DNA from: Flexivirga endophytica | GTDB taxonomy: Bacteria; Actinomycetota; Actinomycetes; Actinomycetales; Dermatophilaceae | Assembly (NCBI RefSeq): GCF_014640635.1 | Contig: NZ_BMHI01000004.1 | Location: 248,001 to 312,000 of the forward strand | Length of the DNA: 64,000 nt | Reading direction: 5' to 3' | Shown here: positions 30,255 through 39,806 of the stretch, one piece after another | Position numbering within the stretch: the first letter of the stretch is position 1 | Layout of the letters: each line of letters starts with the position of its first letter | Made by a program: the position numbers and the translations under genes | Notes under the pieces: model-generated | The model's input: only the letters and a program-made list of their open reading frames with translations | Database searches by the model: none | Told to the model about the DNA's origin: nothing

Positions 30255-31550
30255 ATGTCCGCGTCATCGGATTCGGCTGGTCCATCCGCCGGTCGACGAC
30301 ATATCCGCGATCATCCTGGGCCCCAACTCGCTCTGGTGACAGTCGGTTTCGCGATCAACTTCTGGGCGTGGGCGCTGATCAGTCCGCTCGGACCGCTCTT
30401 CAGCCCCGACAAGTCCAAGCTTGGGCCGGGCGCCTACGACACGGCGGTGGGCTGGCTGCCGTTCAGCGATCATCAGCCGCTGTCTGCCAGCCAGGCCAGT
30501 CTGATGGTTGCGGTGCCGGTGATCGTCGGCTCGATCGGACGCATCCCGGCAGGTGCCCTCACCGACAAGTTCGGCGGCCGCGTGATGTTCCCGATCATCT
30601 CCGCGCTGACGATCATCCCGGTGCTGGTCATCGGCTTCTGGGCGCAGAGCTCGTTCGTTGCGCTGCTGCTCGCTGGAGTGTTCCTCGGTCTCGGCGGCAC
30701 CTCCTTCGCGGTCGGTGTGCCGTTCGTCAACGGGTGGTTCCCGCCGGAGAGGCGCGGTATGGCGATCGGCATCTTCGGTGCCGGCATGGGCGGCACGGCC
30801 ATCAGCGCGCTCACGACCGTCAACATCTTCAAGGCGCACGGACAGTCCACCCCGTTCGTCATCGTCGCCATCGCACTGGCCGTCTATGCGGTGATCGCCT
30901 GGTTCGTAATGCGCGACGCACCGGGTCGAGTCGCACCCACGACTCCGCTCGCCGAGCGGCTCCTCTCGACGGCGAAGCTGCCGATCACCTGGCAGGCCGG
31001 CGTGCTCTACACCATCGGGTTCGGCGGTTACGTCGCGTTCTCGGTCTTCCTGCCGCTCTACCTGAAGAACGCCTACACGCTCAGCGCGGCAGACGCTGCA
31101 AACAAGATGGCCGGATTTGTCATCATCGCGGTCATCATGCGACCGATCGGGGGCACACTCGCCGACAAGCTCGGGTCGATCCCGGTGCTCGCGGCATGCT
31201 TCGGAGTTGTCGCGGTGTGCGCCGCGATCGCCGCAGGCGAGCCACCGTTGCGCGGCTTCGGCACGCCGGTCTTCCTGATCATGGCCGCGGCATTGGGTGC
31301 ATCGTCCGGTGCAACGTTCGCCCTCATCGCCCAAGCGACCGAACCCGCCCGAGTCGGCGGTGTCACCGGACTTGTCGGAGCAGCAGGCGGACTCGGCGGT
31401 TTCGTGCCACCTTTGGTCATGGCCTACATCTACAGCGCGACGCGCTCCTATGCGATCGGCATGTGGCTGCTCGCGATCTGCGCGGCGCTCACGCTGGTGC
31501 TGACGCTGACCGTCATACGCCGCACAACTCTGGAGGAGCGATCCATATGA
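30255..31550 (+). CDS. narK1: NarK-type nitrate/nitrite MFS transporter, copy 1
   Basis: A 431-residue, 12-helix major facilitator. ATG 30255 has AAGGAGG 7 nt upstream. The nitrate-porter signatures are present: FAINFWAWALISPLGPLF, GRIPAGALTDKFGGR, and in TM5 GTSFAVGVPFVNGWFPPERR followed by GMAIGIFGAGMGG, and a second nitrate signature TGLVGAAGGLGGFVPP. It imports nitrate or exports nitrite for the reductase encoded immediately downstream. Its stop overlaps the narG start (ATGA). It is a close paralogue of the transporter at 46212, sharing a 62-nt identical DNA stretch. Confidence 0.93.
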   Translation: MSASSDSAGPSAGRRHIRDHPGPQLALVTVGFAINFWAWALISPLGPLFSPDKSKLGPGAYDTAVGWLPFSDHQPLSASQASLMVAVPVIVGSIGRIPAGALTDKFGGRVMFPIISALTIIPVLVIGFWAQSSFVALLLAGVFLGLGGTSFAVGVPFVNGWFPPERRGMAIGIFGAGMGGTAISALTTVNIFKAHGQSTPFVIVAIALAVYAVIAWFVMRDAPGRVAPTTPLAERLLSTAKLPITWQAGVLYTIGFGGYVAFSVFLPLYLKNAYTLSAADAANKMAGFVIIAVIMRPIGGTLADKLGSIPVLAACFGVVAVCAAIAAGEPPLRGFGTPVFLIMAAALGASSGATFALIAQATEPARVGGVTGLVGAAGGLGGFVPPLVMAYIYSATRSYAIGMWLLAICAALTLVLTLTVIRRTTLEERSI

Positions 31551-34500
31551 GCGCAGGTTTGGACGACAAGCTTTCCGACGCACTGGTCGGAACGCGACGA
31601 TTCTTCACCCGGGCGCAGGTGTCGGACGATCATCGGGCGATGTATGCCGAGGGGGGACGCGCGGGAGACTCGTTCTATCGGGATCGCTGGAGTCACGACA
31701 AGGTCGTCCGGTCCACCCACGGGGTCAACTGCACCGGCTCGTGCTCCTGGAAGGTCTACGTCAAGGACGGGATCATCACCTGGGAGGCGCAGCAGACCGA
31801 CTACCCGAGCACCGGCGCCGACAAGCCGGAGTACGAGCCGCGCGGCTGCCCCCGTGGGGCGGCCTTCAGCTGGTACACCTATTCGCCGACGCGGGTGCGT
31901 TACCCCTACGTGCGAGCGACGTTGCTGACCATGTTCCAGGAGGCGCGGGCGCAGTACGGCGACCCGGTCGTCGCCTGGGCGTCGATAGTGCAGGACGCCG
32001 AAAAGGCTTCTCGTTACAAGAAAGCCCGCGGCAAGGGCGGCCTGGTCCGTGCATCCTGGGCGGATGCGGTGGAGATGATCGCCGCCGCGCATGTCTACAC
32101 GATCAAGCGCCACGGCCCCGACCGGATCGCCGGCTTCTCGCCGATCCCGGCCATGTCGCAGGTCAGCTACGCCTCGGGTGCTCGGTTCAACGAGCTGATC
32201 GGCGCGCCGATGCTCAGCTTCTATGACTGGTATGCCGACCTGCCGGTGGCCAGCCCACAGATCTTCGGTGACCAGACGGATGTTCCCGAGTCCGGCGACT
32301 GGTGGGACGCCGCCTACCTGATCATGTGGGGCACCAATGTGCCCCTCACCCGCACGCCCGACGCGCACTGGATGACCGAGGCCCGTTACCGCGGCCAGAA
32401 GGTCGTGGTGATGAGCCCCGACTACGCCGAGAACGTGAAGTTCGCCGACGAGTGGCTGGCTCCGGCACCCGGCACCGACGCGGCCCTTGCGATGGCGATG
32501 GGACACGTCGTGCTGCGGGAGTTCTTCGTGGACGGACACGTCGACTTCTTCGATGACTACGTGAAGAAATACACCGACCTGCCGTTCCTGGTCACCGTCG
32601 AACGACAGAAGGACGGCAGCTGGAAGCCGGGCAAGAACCTCGTCGCGGCCGACTTCGAAAACGCTGCGCGCACAAGCGAGAACGCGCTCTTCAAACCGGT
32701 CGTGTTCGATGAAGGGACCGGTGCACCCGTCGTGCCGAACGGCACGCTCGGGCACCGGTTCGGCGACGAGGGTGTCGGCAAGTGGAACCTCGACCTGGAG
32801 AACCTGAAACCGCAGCTGTCCTTCTGGTCCGAAGCAGCGGAGTCGGTCGCGGTGCGGTTGCCGCGGTTCGACGCACCCGACGGCCAGGCGGTCCACGAGG
32901 AGCGCGGAGTGCCCGTCATACGCGTTGGGGAGCACCTGGTCACGACAGTCTTCGACCTGATGTTGGCGCAGTACGGCGTGGGTCGACCGGGTCTGCCCGG
33001 GGTGTGGCCGGAGGGGTATGACGACCCGCGGGTGCCCTACACGCCGGCCTGGCAGGAGGAGATCACCTCCGTCCCGGCGGAGGCGTGTGCGCGGATCGCG
33101 CGGGAGTTCGCTCGCAATTCTGTTGACACACAAGGTCGTTCGATGATCTTGATGGGTGCCGGGACAAACCACTGGTACCACTCCGATCTGGTCTACCGGG
33201 CGATGCTGATGCTCACCACAATCACCGGCTGTCAGGGCCGTAACGGCGGTGGTTGGGCCCACTACGTCGGGCAGGAGAAGGTCCGCCCGCTGATGGGCTT
33301 CCAGAACGCCGCGTTCGCGCTGGACTGGACACGGCCGCCGCGGCACATGACCCAGACTGCGTATTGGTACGTCCACACCGGTCAGTACCGCTATGACACC
33401 TTCCTGGCCGACACGGTCGGTGCCGGGATGAGCGCCTTTCCGGGGCAGACCATCATGGACCTGCTGCTCAAGTCGGCGCGGATGGGCTGGTCGCCGTCAT
33501 ACCCGACCTTCGACAAGAGCTCGATCGAGATCCCCGACCTCGCCGCGAAAGACGGTGTGGACGTGAAGGACTGGGTGGTCGACAAGCTGAAGTCGGGCGA
33601 GCTGAAGTTTGCGCTCGAGGAGCCGGAGAACCCGGAGAACTACCCACGGGTGCTGACTCTGTGGCGCTCCAACCTGCTGGGCTCGAGCGCCAAGGGCGAC
33701 GAATACTTCCTCAGGCACCTCCTCGGTGCGGAGGGTGCGGTCACTGCTCGCCAAGCGGCGCCGGAGCAGCGTCCGCGGGACATCGCGTGGGCCGACGAGA
33801 TCGTCGACGGCAAACTGGACATGTTGATGACGATCGACTTCCGAATGACCAGCTCGACGCTGTTCTCGGACGTCGTGCTGCCGGCCGCGACCTGGTACGA
33901 GAAGCACGACATCAACACGACGGACATGCACCCGTTCATCCATTCCTTCAACCCGGCGATCAGCCCGCCCTGGCAGAGCAAGACCGACTGGGACGCCTGG
34001 AAGGAGATTGCAAAACGCTTCTCCGAGTTGGCGGTCGACCACCTCGGCACGCGCACGGACCTCGTCGTCAAACCGCTGTGGCACGACACCCCCGAGGCGA
34101 TGGCCACCCCGCACGGCGTGGTGCGCGACTGGAAGCTCGGCGAGTGCGACCCGATCCCCGGCAAGACGATGCCGGCGCTGATCCCGGTCGAGCGCGATTA
34201 CACCGCGGTCTACGACAAGATGACTGCGGTCGGCCCGCTGCTGGACACGCTCGGCACGACCTGCAAGGGGATCACGTATGACGTCGGCGCCGAGGTCGAG
34301 AAGCTGCGCCAGGAGCACGGTGTCGTCGCCACCGGACCGGCGGCCGGCCGGCCGCGACTGGACACCGACATACAGGTCGCGGAGATGATCATGATGCTGT
34401 CCGGTGCGACCAACGGGCATCTGGCGACCCAGGGTTTCCGCACCCAGGAGCAGCGCACCGGCCAGCGGATGCACGACCTGGCAGCCGAAAGTGAAGGCAG

Positions 34501-35227
34501 GAGAATCACTTTCGCCGACACCCAGCTGGCACCGCAACCGGTGATCACCACTCCGGAGTGGTCCGGCTCGGAGACCGGTGGCCGACGCTACAGCCCGTTC
34601 ACGGTCAACATCGAGCGGCTCAAGCCCTTCCACACCCTCACCGGACGGCAGCACTTCTACCTCGACCACGACTGGATGCTGGCGATGGGGGAGGCGCTAC
34701 CGACCTACCGACCACCGCTGGACATGACCCGACTCTTCGGCGAGGCGGAGATCGGCGCAACCGGCGAACTCGGTGTGTCCGTGCGCTATCTCACGCCGCA
34801 CAACAAGTGGTCGATCCACTCCGAATACCAGGACAACCTCTTCATGCTGTCGTTGTCCCGTGGTGGTCAGACGGTCTGGATCTCCGACCAGGACGCCGCC
34901 AAGGTGGACATCCGGGACAACGACTGGGTGGAGATGGTCAACCGCAACGGCGTCGTCGCCTGCCGCGCCATCGTGTCGCACCGCATGCCGGAGGGCACGG
35001 TCTACATGCACCACGCGCAGGACCGGCTGATCGACGTGCCCCTGACCCAGCGCGATCAGAAGCGCGGCGGCATACACAACTCGATGACCCGGATCATGAT
35101 GAAGCCGAGTCACCTGATCGGCGGCTACGCGCAGCTGTCCTACTTCTTCAACTACATCGGTCCGACCGGCAGCAACCGCGACGAGGTCACCATGATCCGC
35201 AAGCGCACTACACCGGTCGAATACTGA
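31547..35227 (+). CDS. narG: Respiratory nitrate reductase alpha subunit
   Basis: A 1226-residue molybdoenzyme, the normal NarG length. ATG 31547 overlaps the narK1 stop and follows TGGAGGAG. The FS0 [4Fe-4S] ligands are visible in THGVNCTGSCSW (His58, Cys62, Cys66). The Mo-ligating Asp lies in SFYDWYADLP (Asp227). C-terminal bis-MGD-binding segments include HNKWSIHSEYQDNLFM and VTMIRKRTT. No twin-arginine leader is seen, so the active site faces the cytoplasm as in NarGHI. It reduces nitrate to nitrite with electrons from quinol via NarI and NarH. An apparent 1,756-codon frame starting at 29957 is not the real gene. Confidence 0.97.
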   Translation: MSAGLDDKLSDALVGTRRFFTRAQVSDDHRAMYAEGGRAGDSFYRDRWSHDKVVRSTHGVNCTGSCSWKVYVKDGIITWEAQQTDYPSTGADKPEYEPRGCPRGAAFSWYTYSPTRVRYPYVRATLLTMFQEARAQYGDPVVAWASIVQDAEKASRYKKARGKGGLVRASWADAVEMIAAAHVYTIKRHGPDRIAGFSPIPAMSQVSYASGARFNELIGAPMLSFYDWYADLPVASPQIFGDQTDVPESGDWWDAAYLIMWGTNVPLTRTPDAHWMTEARYRGQKVVVMSPDYAENVKFADEWLAPAPGTDAALAMAMGHVVLREFFVDGHVDFFDDYVKKYTDLPFLVTVERQKDGSWKPGKNLVAADFENAARTSENALFKPVVFDEGTGAPVVPNGTLGHRFGDEGVGKWNLDLENLKPQLSFWSEAAESVAVRLPRFDAPDGQAVHEERGVPVIRVGEHLVTTVFDLMLAQYGVGRPGLPGVWPEGYDDPRVPYTPAWQEEITSVPAEACARIAREFARNSVDTQGRSMILMGAGTNHWYHSDLVYRAMLMLTTITGCQGRNGGGWAHYVGQEKVRPLMGFQNAAFALDWTRPPRHMTQTAYWYVHTGQYRYDTFLADTVGAGMSAFPGQTIMDLLLKSARMGWSPSYPTFDKSSIEIPDLAAKDGVDVKDWVVDKLKSGELKFALEEPENPENYPRVLTLWRSNLLGSSAKGDEYFLRHLLGAEGAVTARQAAPEQRPRDIAWADEIVDGKLDMLMTIDFRMTSSTLFSDVVLPAATWYEKHDINTTDMHPFIHSFNPAISPPWQSKTDWDAWKEIAKRFSELAVDHLGTRTDLVVKPLWHDTPEAMATPHGVVRDWKLGECDPIPGKTMPALIPVERDYTAVYDKMTAVGPLLDTLGTTCKGITYDVGAEVEKLRQEHGVVATGPAAGRPRLDTDIQVAEMIMMLSGATNGHLATQGFRTQEQRTGQRMHDLAAESEGRRITFADTQLAPQPVITTPEWSGSETGGRRYSPFTVNIERLKPFHTLTGRQHFYLDHDWMLAMGEALPTYRPPLDMTRLFGEAEIGATGELGVSVRYLTPHNKWSIHSEYQDNLFMLSLSRGGQTVWISDQDAAKVDIRDNDWVEMVNRNGVVACRAIVSHRMPEGTVYMHHAQDRLIDVPLTQRDQKRGGIHNSMTRIMMKPSHLIGGYAQLSYFFNYIGPTGSNRDEVTMIRKRTTPVEY

Positions 35228-35248
35228 GCAGGGAGAGGGGTTTCGATC

Positions 35249-36913
35249 ATGAAGGTAATGGCACAGATGTCCATGGTGATGAACCTCGACAAGTGCATCG
35301 GCTGTCACACCTGCTCGGTCACCTGCAAGCAGGCGTGGACCAACCGGGCCGGCATGGAATACGTCTGGTTCAACAACGTGGAGACACGGCCCGGCCTCGG
35401 CTACCCGCGCACCTGGCAGGACCAGGACGAGTGGAAGGGCGGCTGGGAGCTGCGTCGGAACGGGCGGTTGACGCTGAAATCGGGGAACCGGCTGAAGAAG
35501 CTGGCCAGCATCTTCAGCAACCCGAAGCTGCCGAGCATCCAGCACTACTACGAGCCGTGGAGCTACGACTACGAGACGCTGCTGGAGTCGCCGGTCACCA
35601 GGAACTACCCGGTGGCCAGGCCCTATTCGCTGTTGTCCGGCAAGCCGATGAATGTCGAGTGGTCGGGTAACTGGGACGACGACCTCGCAGGGTCCGGCGA
35701 GCACGCGGTGAAGGACCCGATGCTCAAGGGCATCGAGGACAAGGTGAAGTTCGAGTTCGAGCAGACCTTCATGTTCTACCTGCCGCGCATCTGCGAGCAC
35801 TGTCTCAATCCGGCGTGTGCTGCATCCTGCCCGAGCGGTGCGATCTACAAGCGCGAAGAGGACGGCATCGTCCTGGTCGATCAGGACAAGTGCCGCGGCT
35901 GGCGCATGTGTGTCAGCGGATGTCCGTACAAGAAAGTCTATTTCAACCACAAGACCGGCAAGGCCGAGAAGTGCACCTTCTGCTATCCGCGGATCGAGGT
36001 CGGCATCCCGACCGTGTGCGCGGAGACGTGTGTCGGCCGGCTGCGCTACATCGGCATCATGCTGTATGACGCGGACCGGGTGCTCGACGCCGCCTCCGTC
36101 GAGGACGATCAGGACCTCTACGAGGCTCAGGTGGGTTGCTTCCTCGACCCGTACGACCCCGAGGTGCAGCGCGCCGCGGAGGCGGACGGCATACCCGGGG
36201 ACTGGATCGAGGCGGCCAAGAAGTCACCGGTCCGACGCCTGATCATGGACTACCGGGTTGCGCTGCCGCTGCACCCGGAATACCGCACCATGCCGATGGT
36301 TTGGTACATCCCGCCGCTGTCTCCGGTCGTGGACGTCGTCAAGGAGACGGGCTACGACGCTGAGGACAGGGGCAATCTCTTCGCCGCGATCGACGCTCTA
36401 CGGATCCCGGTCGAGTACCTTGCCAATCTCTTCACCGCGGGCGACGTCCCGACCGTGGACAAGGTGCTGCGGAAGATGGCCGCGATGCGTTCGTTCATGC
36501 GCGACATCAACCTCGGCGGGGACCCGGACGAGGAGATCGCCGCATCGGTCGGCATGAGCGCGGAGGACATGTACGAAATGTTCCGCCTGATGGCGATCGC
36601 GAAGTATGACGAGCGCTACGTCATACCGACTGCGCACAGCGAACAAGCCCACGGGCTCGAGGAATTGGCCACCGAATGTGCGGTCGGCGACTACGACCAG
36701 GGCAGTCCGTTCGGTGAAGGATCCGGGCAGGGGGCGCTCACTCCGGTGGCGATCGAGAACTTCAACATGCTCAAGGAGCGGCAGACCTCGGACCACGACG
36801 CGTCGGTCACTGGCGGTTCCAAGCGTGGGCGGGTCAACCTGCTCAATTGGGATGGTCGCGGGATGCCCGAGGGTCTCTTCCCGAAGCATCCGGACGACGG
36901 GCCGAAGCAATGA
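35249..36913 (+). CDS. narH: Respiratory nitrate reductase beta subunit
   Basis: A 554-residue iron-sulfur protein. The first cluster is CIGCHTCSVTC (Cys16, 19, 22, 26). A second group is CEHCLNPACAASCP, and the third, CRGWRMCVSGCP, has Trp in place of one Cys, as in E. coli NarH, marking the [3Fe-4S] cluster. A fourth group is CTFCYPRI with CAETC. It passes electrons from NarI heme to NarG. AGGGAGAGGGG lies before the ATG. Length is slightly longer than E. coli NarH because of the C-terminal tail. Its stop overlaps the narJ start. Confidence 0.96.
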   Translation: MKVMAQMSMVMNLDKCIGCHTCSVTCKQAWTNRAGMEYVWFNNVETRPGLGYPRTWQDQDEWKGGWELRRNGRLTLKSGNRLKKLASIFSNPKLPSIQHYYEPWSYDYETLLESPVTRNYPVARPYSLLSGKPMNVEWSGNWDDDLAGSGEHAVKDPMLKGIEDKVKFEFEQTFMFYLPRICEHCLNPACAASCPSGAIYKREEDGIVLVDQDKCRGWRMCVSGCPYKKVYFNHKTGKAEKCTFCYPRIEVGIPTVCAETCVGRLRYIGIMLYDADRVLDAASVEDDQDLYEAQVGCFLDPYDPEVQRAAEADGIPGDWIEAAKKSPVRRLIMDYRVALPLHPEYRTMPMVWYIPPLSPVVDVVKETGYDAEDRGNLFAAIDALRIPVEYLANLFTAGDVPTVDKVLRKMAAMRSFMRDINLGGDPDEEIAASVGMSAEDMYEMFRLMAIAKYDERYVIPTAHSEQAHGLEELATECAVGDYDQGSPFGEGSGQGALTPVAIENFNMLKERQTSDHDASVTGGSKRGRVNLLNWDGRGMPEGLFPKHPDDGPKQ

Positions 36914-37629
36914 AACCCCTTCGCTGGCAACGTCATCGACGGACAACCACCGGCTTGCCGGACGATGTGCTGGCTGCAGCCTGGCAGTCGGTCTCGCTGC
37001 TGCTGGAATACCCTGACGCCGAAGCGGTGCGATCGTTCTCGACGATCCGCGAGGTCGCGCTGCAGCTGCCCTCGGGCATCGGTGGTCAGTTGACTATGTT
37101 CTTGGACGACGCCTCGGCAATCCCGCTGGCGGACCTGCAGGCCGATTACGTCGACACCTTCGACGTCACCCGCAAGTGCAGCCTGCACCTGACCTACTTC
37201 AGCAGCGGCGACACACGCCGGCGTGGGGTCGAACTGGTGGAGTTCAAGCAGGCTTACCGGCACGCAGGGGTCGAGCTGGCCGATGACAGCAGCGAGCTGC
37301 CCGACTTCCTACCGGTCCTGCTGGAGTTCGGTGCGTTCACCAGCAGGGACACCGCATGGAAGCTGCTGAACGATCACCGGGTCGGCGTCGAGCTGCTGCA
37401 CCGTGCACTCGTGCGACGCGAATCCCGTTGGCTACCAGTGGTCGAGGCGCTGCGCACGACACTTCCATCGTTGGGTGAGGACGACGAAGTCGCGCTCGCC
37501 GCGTTGATAGCCGCCGGCCCGCCCTCGGAGGACGTGGGCATCGACAGCTCGCCATACAGCCTGGACCCGCGGCTCAACCCGCGACCCACACCCATCGATC
37601 TCGGCATGCCGAGGACAGGAGCGTCCTGA
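36910..37629 (+). CDS. narJ: Nitrate reductase molybdenum cofactor assembly chaperone
   Basis: A 239-residue NarJ/TorD-family chaperone. ATG 36910 overlaps the narH stop (ATGA). Typical features are SVSLLLEYPDAEAV, ADLQADYVDTFDVTRKCSLHLTYF (the conserved YxxTFD and HLTYF) and LPDFLPVLLEF. It holds apo-NarGH until the Mo cofactor is inserted and does not remain in the enzyme. Its stop overlaps the narI start by one base (TGATG). Confidence 0.94.
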   Translation: MKPLRWQRHRRTTTGLPDDVLAAAWQSVSLLLEYPDAEAVRSFSTIREVALQLPSGIGGQLTMFLDDASAIPLADLQADYVDTFDVTRKCSLHLTYFSSGDTRRRGVELVEFKQAYRHAGVELADDSSELPDFLPVLLEFGAFTSRDTAWKLLNDHRVGVELLHRALVRRESRWLPVVEALRTTLPSLGEDDEVALAALIAAGPPSEDVGIDSSPYSLDPRLNPRPTPIDLGMPRTGAS

Positions 37630-38378
37630 TGGCCCTCTTTCTCTGGGTGATCGTGCCCTATCTGTGTTTTGCGGTGTTCATCGTCGGGCACTTCTGGCGT
37701 TATCGCTACGACAAGTTCGGCTGGACGACGCGCAGCTCACAGCTCTACGAGAACAACCTGCTGCGCTGGGGGAGTCCGATGTTCCACTTCGGCATGCTCG
37801 GTGTGCTGGGCGGCCACATCATCGGCCTGGTCATCCCGAAGGTCTGGACCGATGCCCTCGGCATCTCGGAGCACGGTTACCACATCATCGCGCTGGCCGG
37901 CGGGATCCCGGCGGGTCTCATCGCACTGGCGGGTCTTGTCATCCTCGTCTATCGCCGTCGCGTCACTGGGCCGGTCTTCTCGGCGACCACGAAGATGGAC
38001 AAGGTGATGTATGTCTTCCTCGCTGCTGCGATCGTGCTCGGTGTTTGGAACACGTTGGCATCAGGGCTGTTCCACGTCGGCGGTGAATACAATTACCGCG
38101 AAGGCGTCAGCCTCTGGTTCCGCGGAGTATGGACGTTCAACCCTGATGCGGACCTGATGGGTGAGGCTCCCTGGGGTTTCCAACTGCACGCCATGGTGGC
38201 GATGGTCCTCTTCGCTTTGTGGCCCTTCACCCGGTTGGTCCACGTCTTCAGTGCACCGATCGGCTACCTCACCCGGCCCTACATCGTCTACCGCTCGCGC
38301 GACGAGCGACCCGGTCAGGGCACCGGATCTCGTGCGCCACAACGTGGTTGGGACAAACCGACCCTGCAGAAGAAGTAG
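37629..38378 (+). CDS. narI: Respiratory nitrate reductase gamma subunit (cytochrome b)
   Basis: A 249-residue five-helix membrane subunit that oxidises quinol. Heme b ligand candidates are His53 and His63 in one helix and His187 and His205 near the C-terminus; the 10- and 18-residue spacings equal those of E. coli NarI (56/66 and 187/205). SLWFRGVWTFNPDADLM is the conserved periplasmic loop. It ends the operon and is followed by a strong stem-loop. Confidence 0.95.
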   Translation: MALFLWVIVPYLCFAVFIVGHFWRYRYDKFGWTTRSSQLYENNLLRWGSPMFHFGMLGVLGGHIIGLVIPKVWTDALGISEHGYHIIALAGGIPAGLIALAGLVILVYRRRVTGPVFSATTKMDKVMYVFLAAAIVLGVWNTLASGLFHVGGEYNYREGVSLWFRGVWTFNPDADLMGEAPWGFQLHAMVAMVLFALWPFTRLVHVFSAPIGYLTRPYIVYRSRDERPGQGTGSRAPQRGWDKPTLQKK

Positions 38379-38390
38379 TTCGCGGTCAGG

Positions 38391-38425
38391 ACAGATAGAC
38401 CGGAGAGCCTTTCCGGTCTATCTGT
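38391..38425. terminator. Perfect 14-bp stem-loop shared by narI and the convergent nuclease gene
   Basis: ACAGATAGACCGGA (38391-38404) pairs perfectly with TCCGGTCTATCTGT (38412-38425) around a 7-nt loop. It begins 12 nt after the narI stop and includes the last codons of the convergent minus-strand gene. It is therefore likely to end transcription in both directions. Confidence 0.8.
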
Positions 38426-39806
38426 CGAGCCGTACGACTTCCCCCAGCGTGGGTACCACCACACACCATCCGGTCTGCTTGCGGATCCGGCGAGCCAGTG
38501 CCCGTCTCGATTCGTCCTCCCCGTGGACCAGGTAGACGACCTCGGGCGGCGTGGGCATCTCCCGCAACCAGGAGACGATCTCGTTGGCGTCGGCATGCAC
38601 CGAGAAGCCCTCGTCGACAGCCACGGTCGCTCGCACGGGCACGTAGCGGCCGTACAGCTTGAGCTCGGTCGCGCCGTCGGTGAGTGTGCGCCCCGGAGTG
38701 CCCGACGCTTGGTATCCGGTCAAGATGACGGCATTCCTCTCGTGGGGCAGCATGCACAGCAGATGGTGCACGACCCGACCACCGGTTCCCATGCCGGACG
38801 CGGACACCACGATCGAGGGTTCGGGGGGTGTGTTGAGGACGATGGACTCCTGCGCGCTGCGTGCCAGCCGCAGGTCGAGACCACCGGCGATGGCGTCCGG
38901 TAGATCGAGACGTAGCTCGTGACGCATCGACGGGTTCCGGTAGATCTCCCAGGCAGCCAGTGCCATCGGGCTGTCGACATACACCGGTACACGAGGGATC
39001 AGCCCAGAGCGGGTGAGGTCGTCCAGCGTGCGCAGCACGATCTCGGTCCGGTCCAGCGCAAAGGCAGGGATCAGCACCGATCCGCCACGTCGGACGGTGT
39101 CCCGAACGGTTTGAGCGAGCACGTCGTGGGCGGCGATGGGAGGGTGTGTGCGGTCGCCGTAGGTTGATTCCAGGACCACGGTCCGGGCCGCGGGCGGCGG
39201 TTGGCGGGGCAACAGGATGGGATGGCCGCTGCGACCGAGATCCCCTGAGAACAAAACGGTTTCACCGCCAAGGTCGACCAATGCCGACGCGGCTCCGAGG
39301 ATATGACCTGCTCGGGTGAAGGTGACGGTGATGTCGTCGACGATCTTCTGTGTGACGCCGTAGTCCACCGGTGTCAGCAACCTACTGGCGTCATCGGCAT
39401 CAGCTGACCGGTACAGCGGTGCCGGCACCCGGTGTCGGCTGAATTGGCCGGTGAAGGCTGCTTGCGCATAATGCTCCTGCAGGTGCGCGCTGTCGCGCAG
39501 CACGAGCGGCGCCAACCGTGAGGTTCCTGGCGTGCACCACACGGGCTCGCGGTAACCGGACCGGGTCAGGAGCGGGAGCCGGCCGCAATGGTCGAGGTGG
39601 GCGTGGGTGAGCACCACGCCGTCGATGTCCGTGGGTGAGAAGGGCAGCCGCTGCCAATTCCGCTGCCGCCATTGCCGATCGCCTTGGTACATGCCGCAGT
39701 CGACGAGCACGTCATGACCGCCACGATGTAGCAGGAACATGCTGCCGGTGACGGTGCCCACGGCACCGTCAAAGGTCAAGGTGACTGGTGTTGCACTATT
39801 GCTCAT
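38418..39806 (-). CDS. MBL-fold beta-CASP ribonuclease-like protein with RNA-specificity motif
   Basis: A 462-residue metallo-beta-lactamase/beta-CASP protein. ATG 39806 follows GAAGGGAT and lies inside the end of the upstream Usp gene (11-nt overlap). Metal-binding motifs are LTHAHLDHCGRLP (HxHxDH), the GHILGAASA His and FSGDLGR. The beta-CASP/RMMBL part holds SIVVSASGMGTGGRVVHHL, then the C-terminal FSVHADANEI and VYLVHGE. This is the YSH1/CPSF73-like nuclease branch, expected to cut or trim RNA. Its operon with two Usp genes under DosR-like boxes suggests RNA turnover in dormancy, which is inference. Confidence 0.88.
   Translation of the reverse strand: MSNSATPVTLTFDGAVGTVTGSMFLLHRGGHDVLVDCGMYQGDRQWRQRNWQRLPFSPTDIDGVVLTHAHLDHCGRLPLLTRSGYREPVWCTPGTSRLAPLVLRDSAHLQEHYAQAAFTGQFSRHRVPAPLYRSADADDASRLLTPVDYGVTQKIVDDITVTFTRAGHILGAASALVDLGGETVLFSGDLGRSGHPILLPRQPPPAARTVVLESTYGDRTHPPIAAHDVLAQTVRDTVRRGGSVLIPAFALDRTEIVLRTLDDLTRSGLIPRVPVYVDSPMALAAWEIYRNPSMRHELRLDLPDAIAGGLDLRLARSAQESIVLNTPPEPSIVVSASGMGTGGRVVHHLLCMLPHERNAVILTGYQASGTPGRTLTDGATELKLYGRYVPVRATVAVDEGFSVHADANEIVSWLREMPTPPEVVYLVHGEDESRRALARRIRKQTGWCVVVPTLGEVVRLDR

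Noticed and set aside
29957-31546. Very long open frame running into narG as one 1756-codon protein
   Set aside because: The part before 31547 lies out of frame over narK1, has no family resemblance and low-complexity Arg/Ala composition; narG has its own ATG with a good ribosome site.
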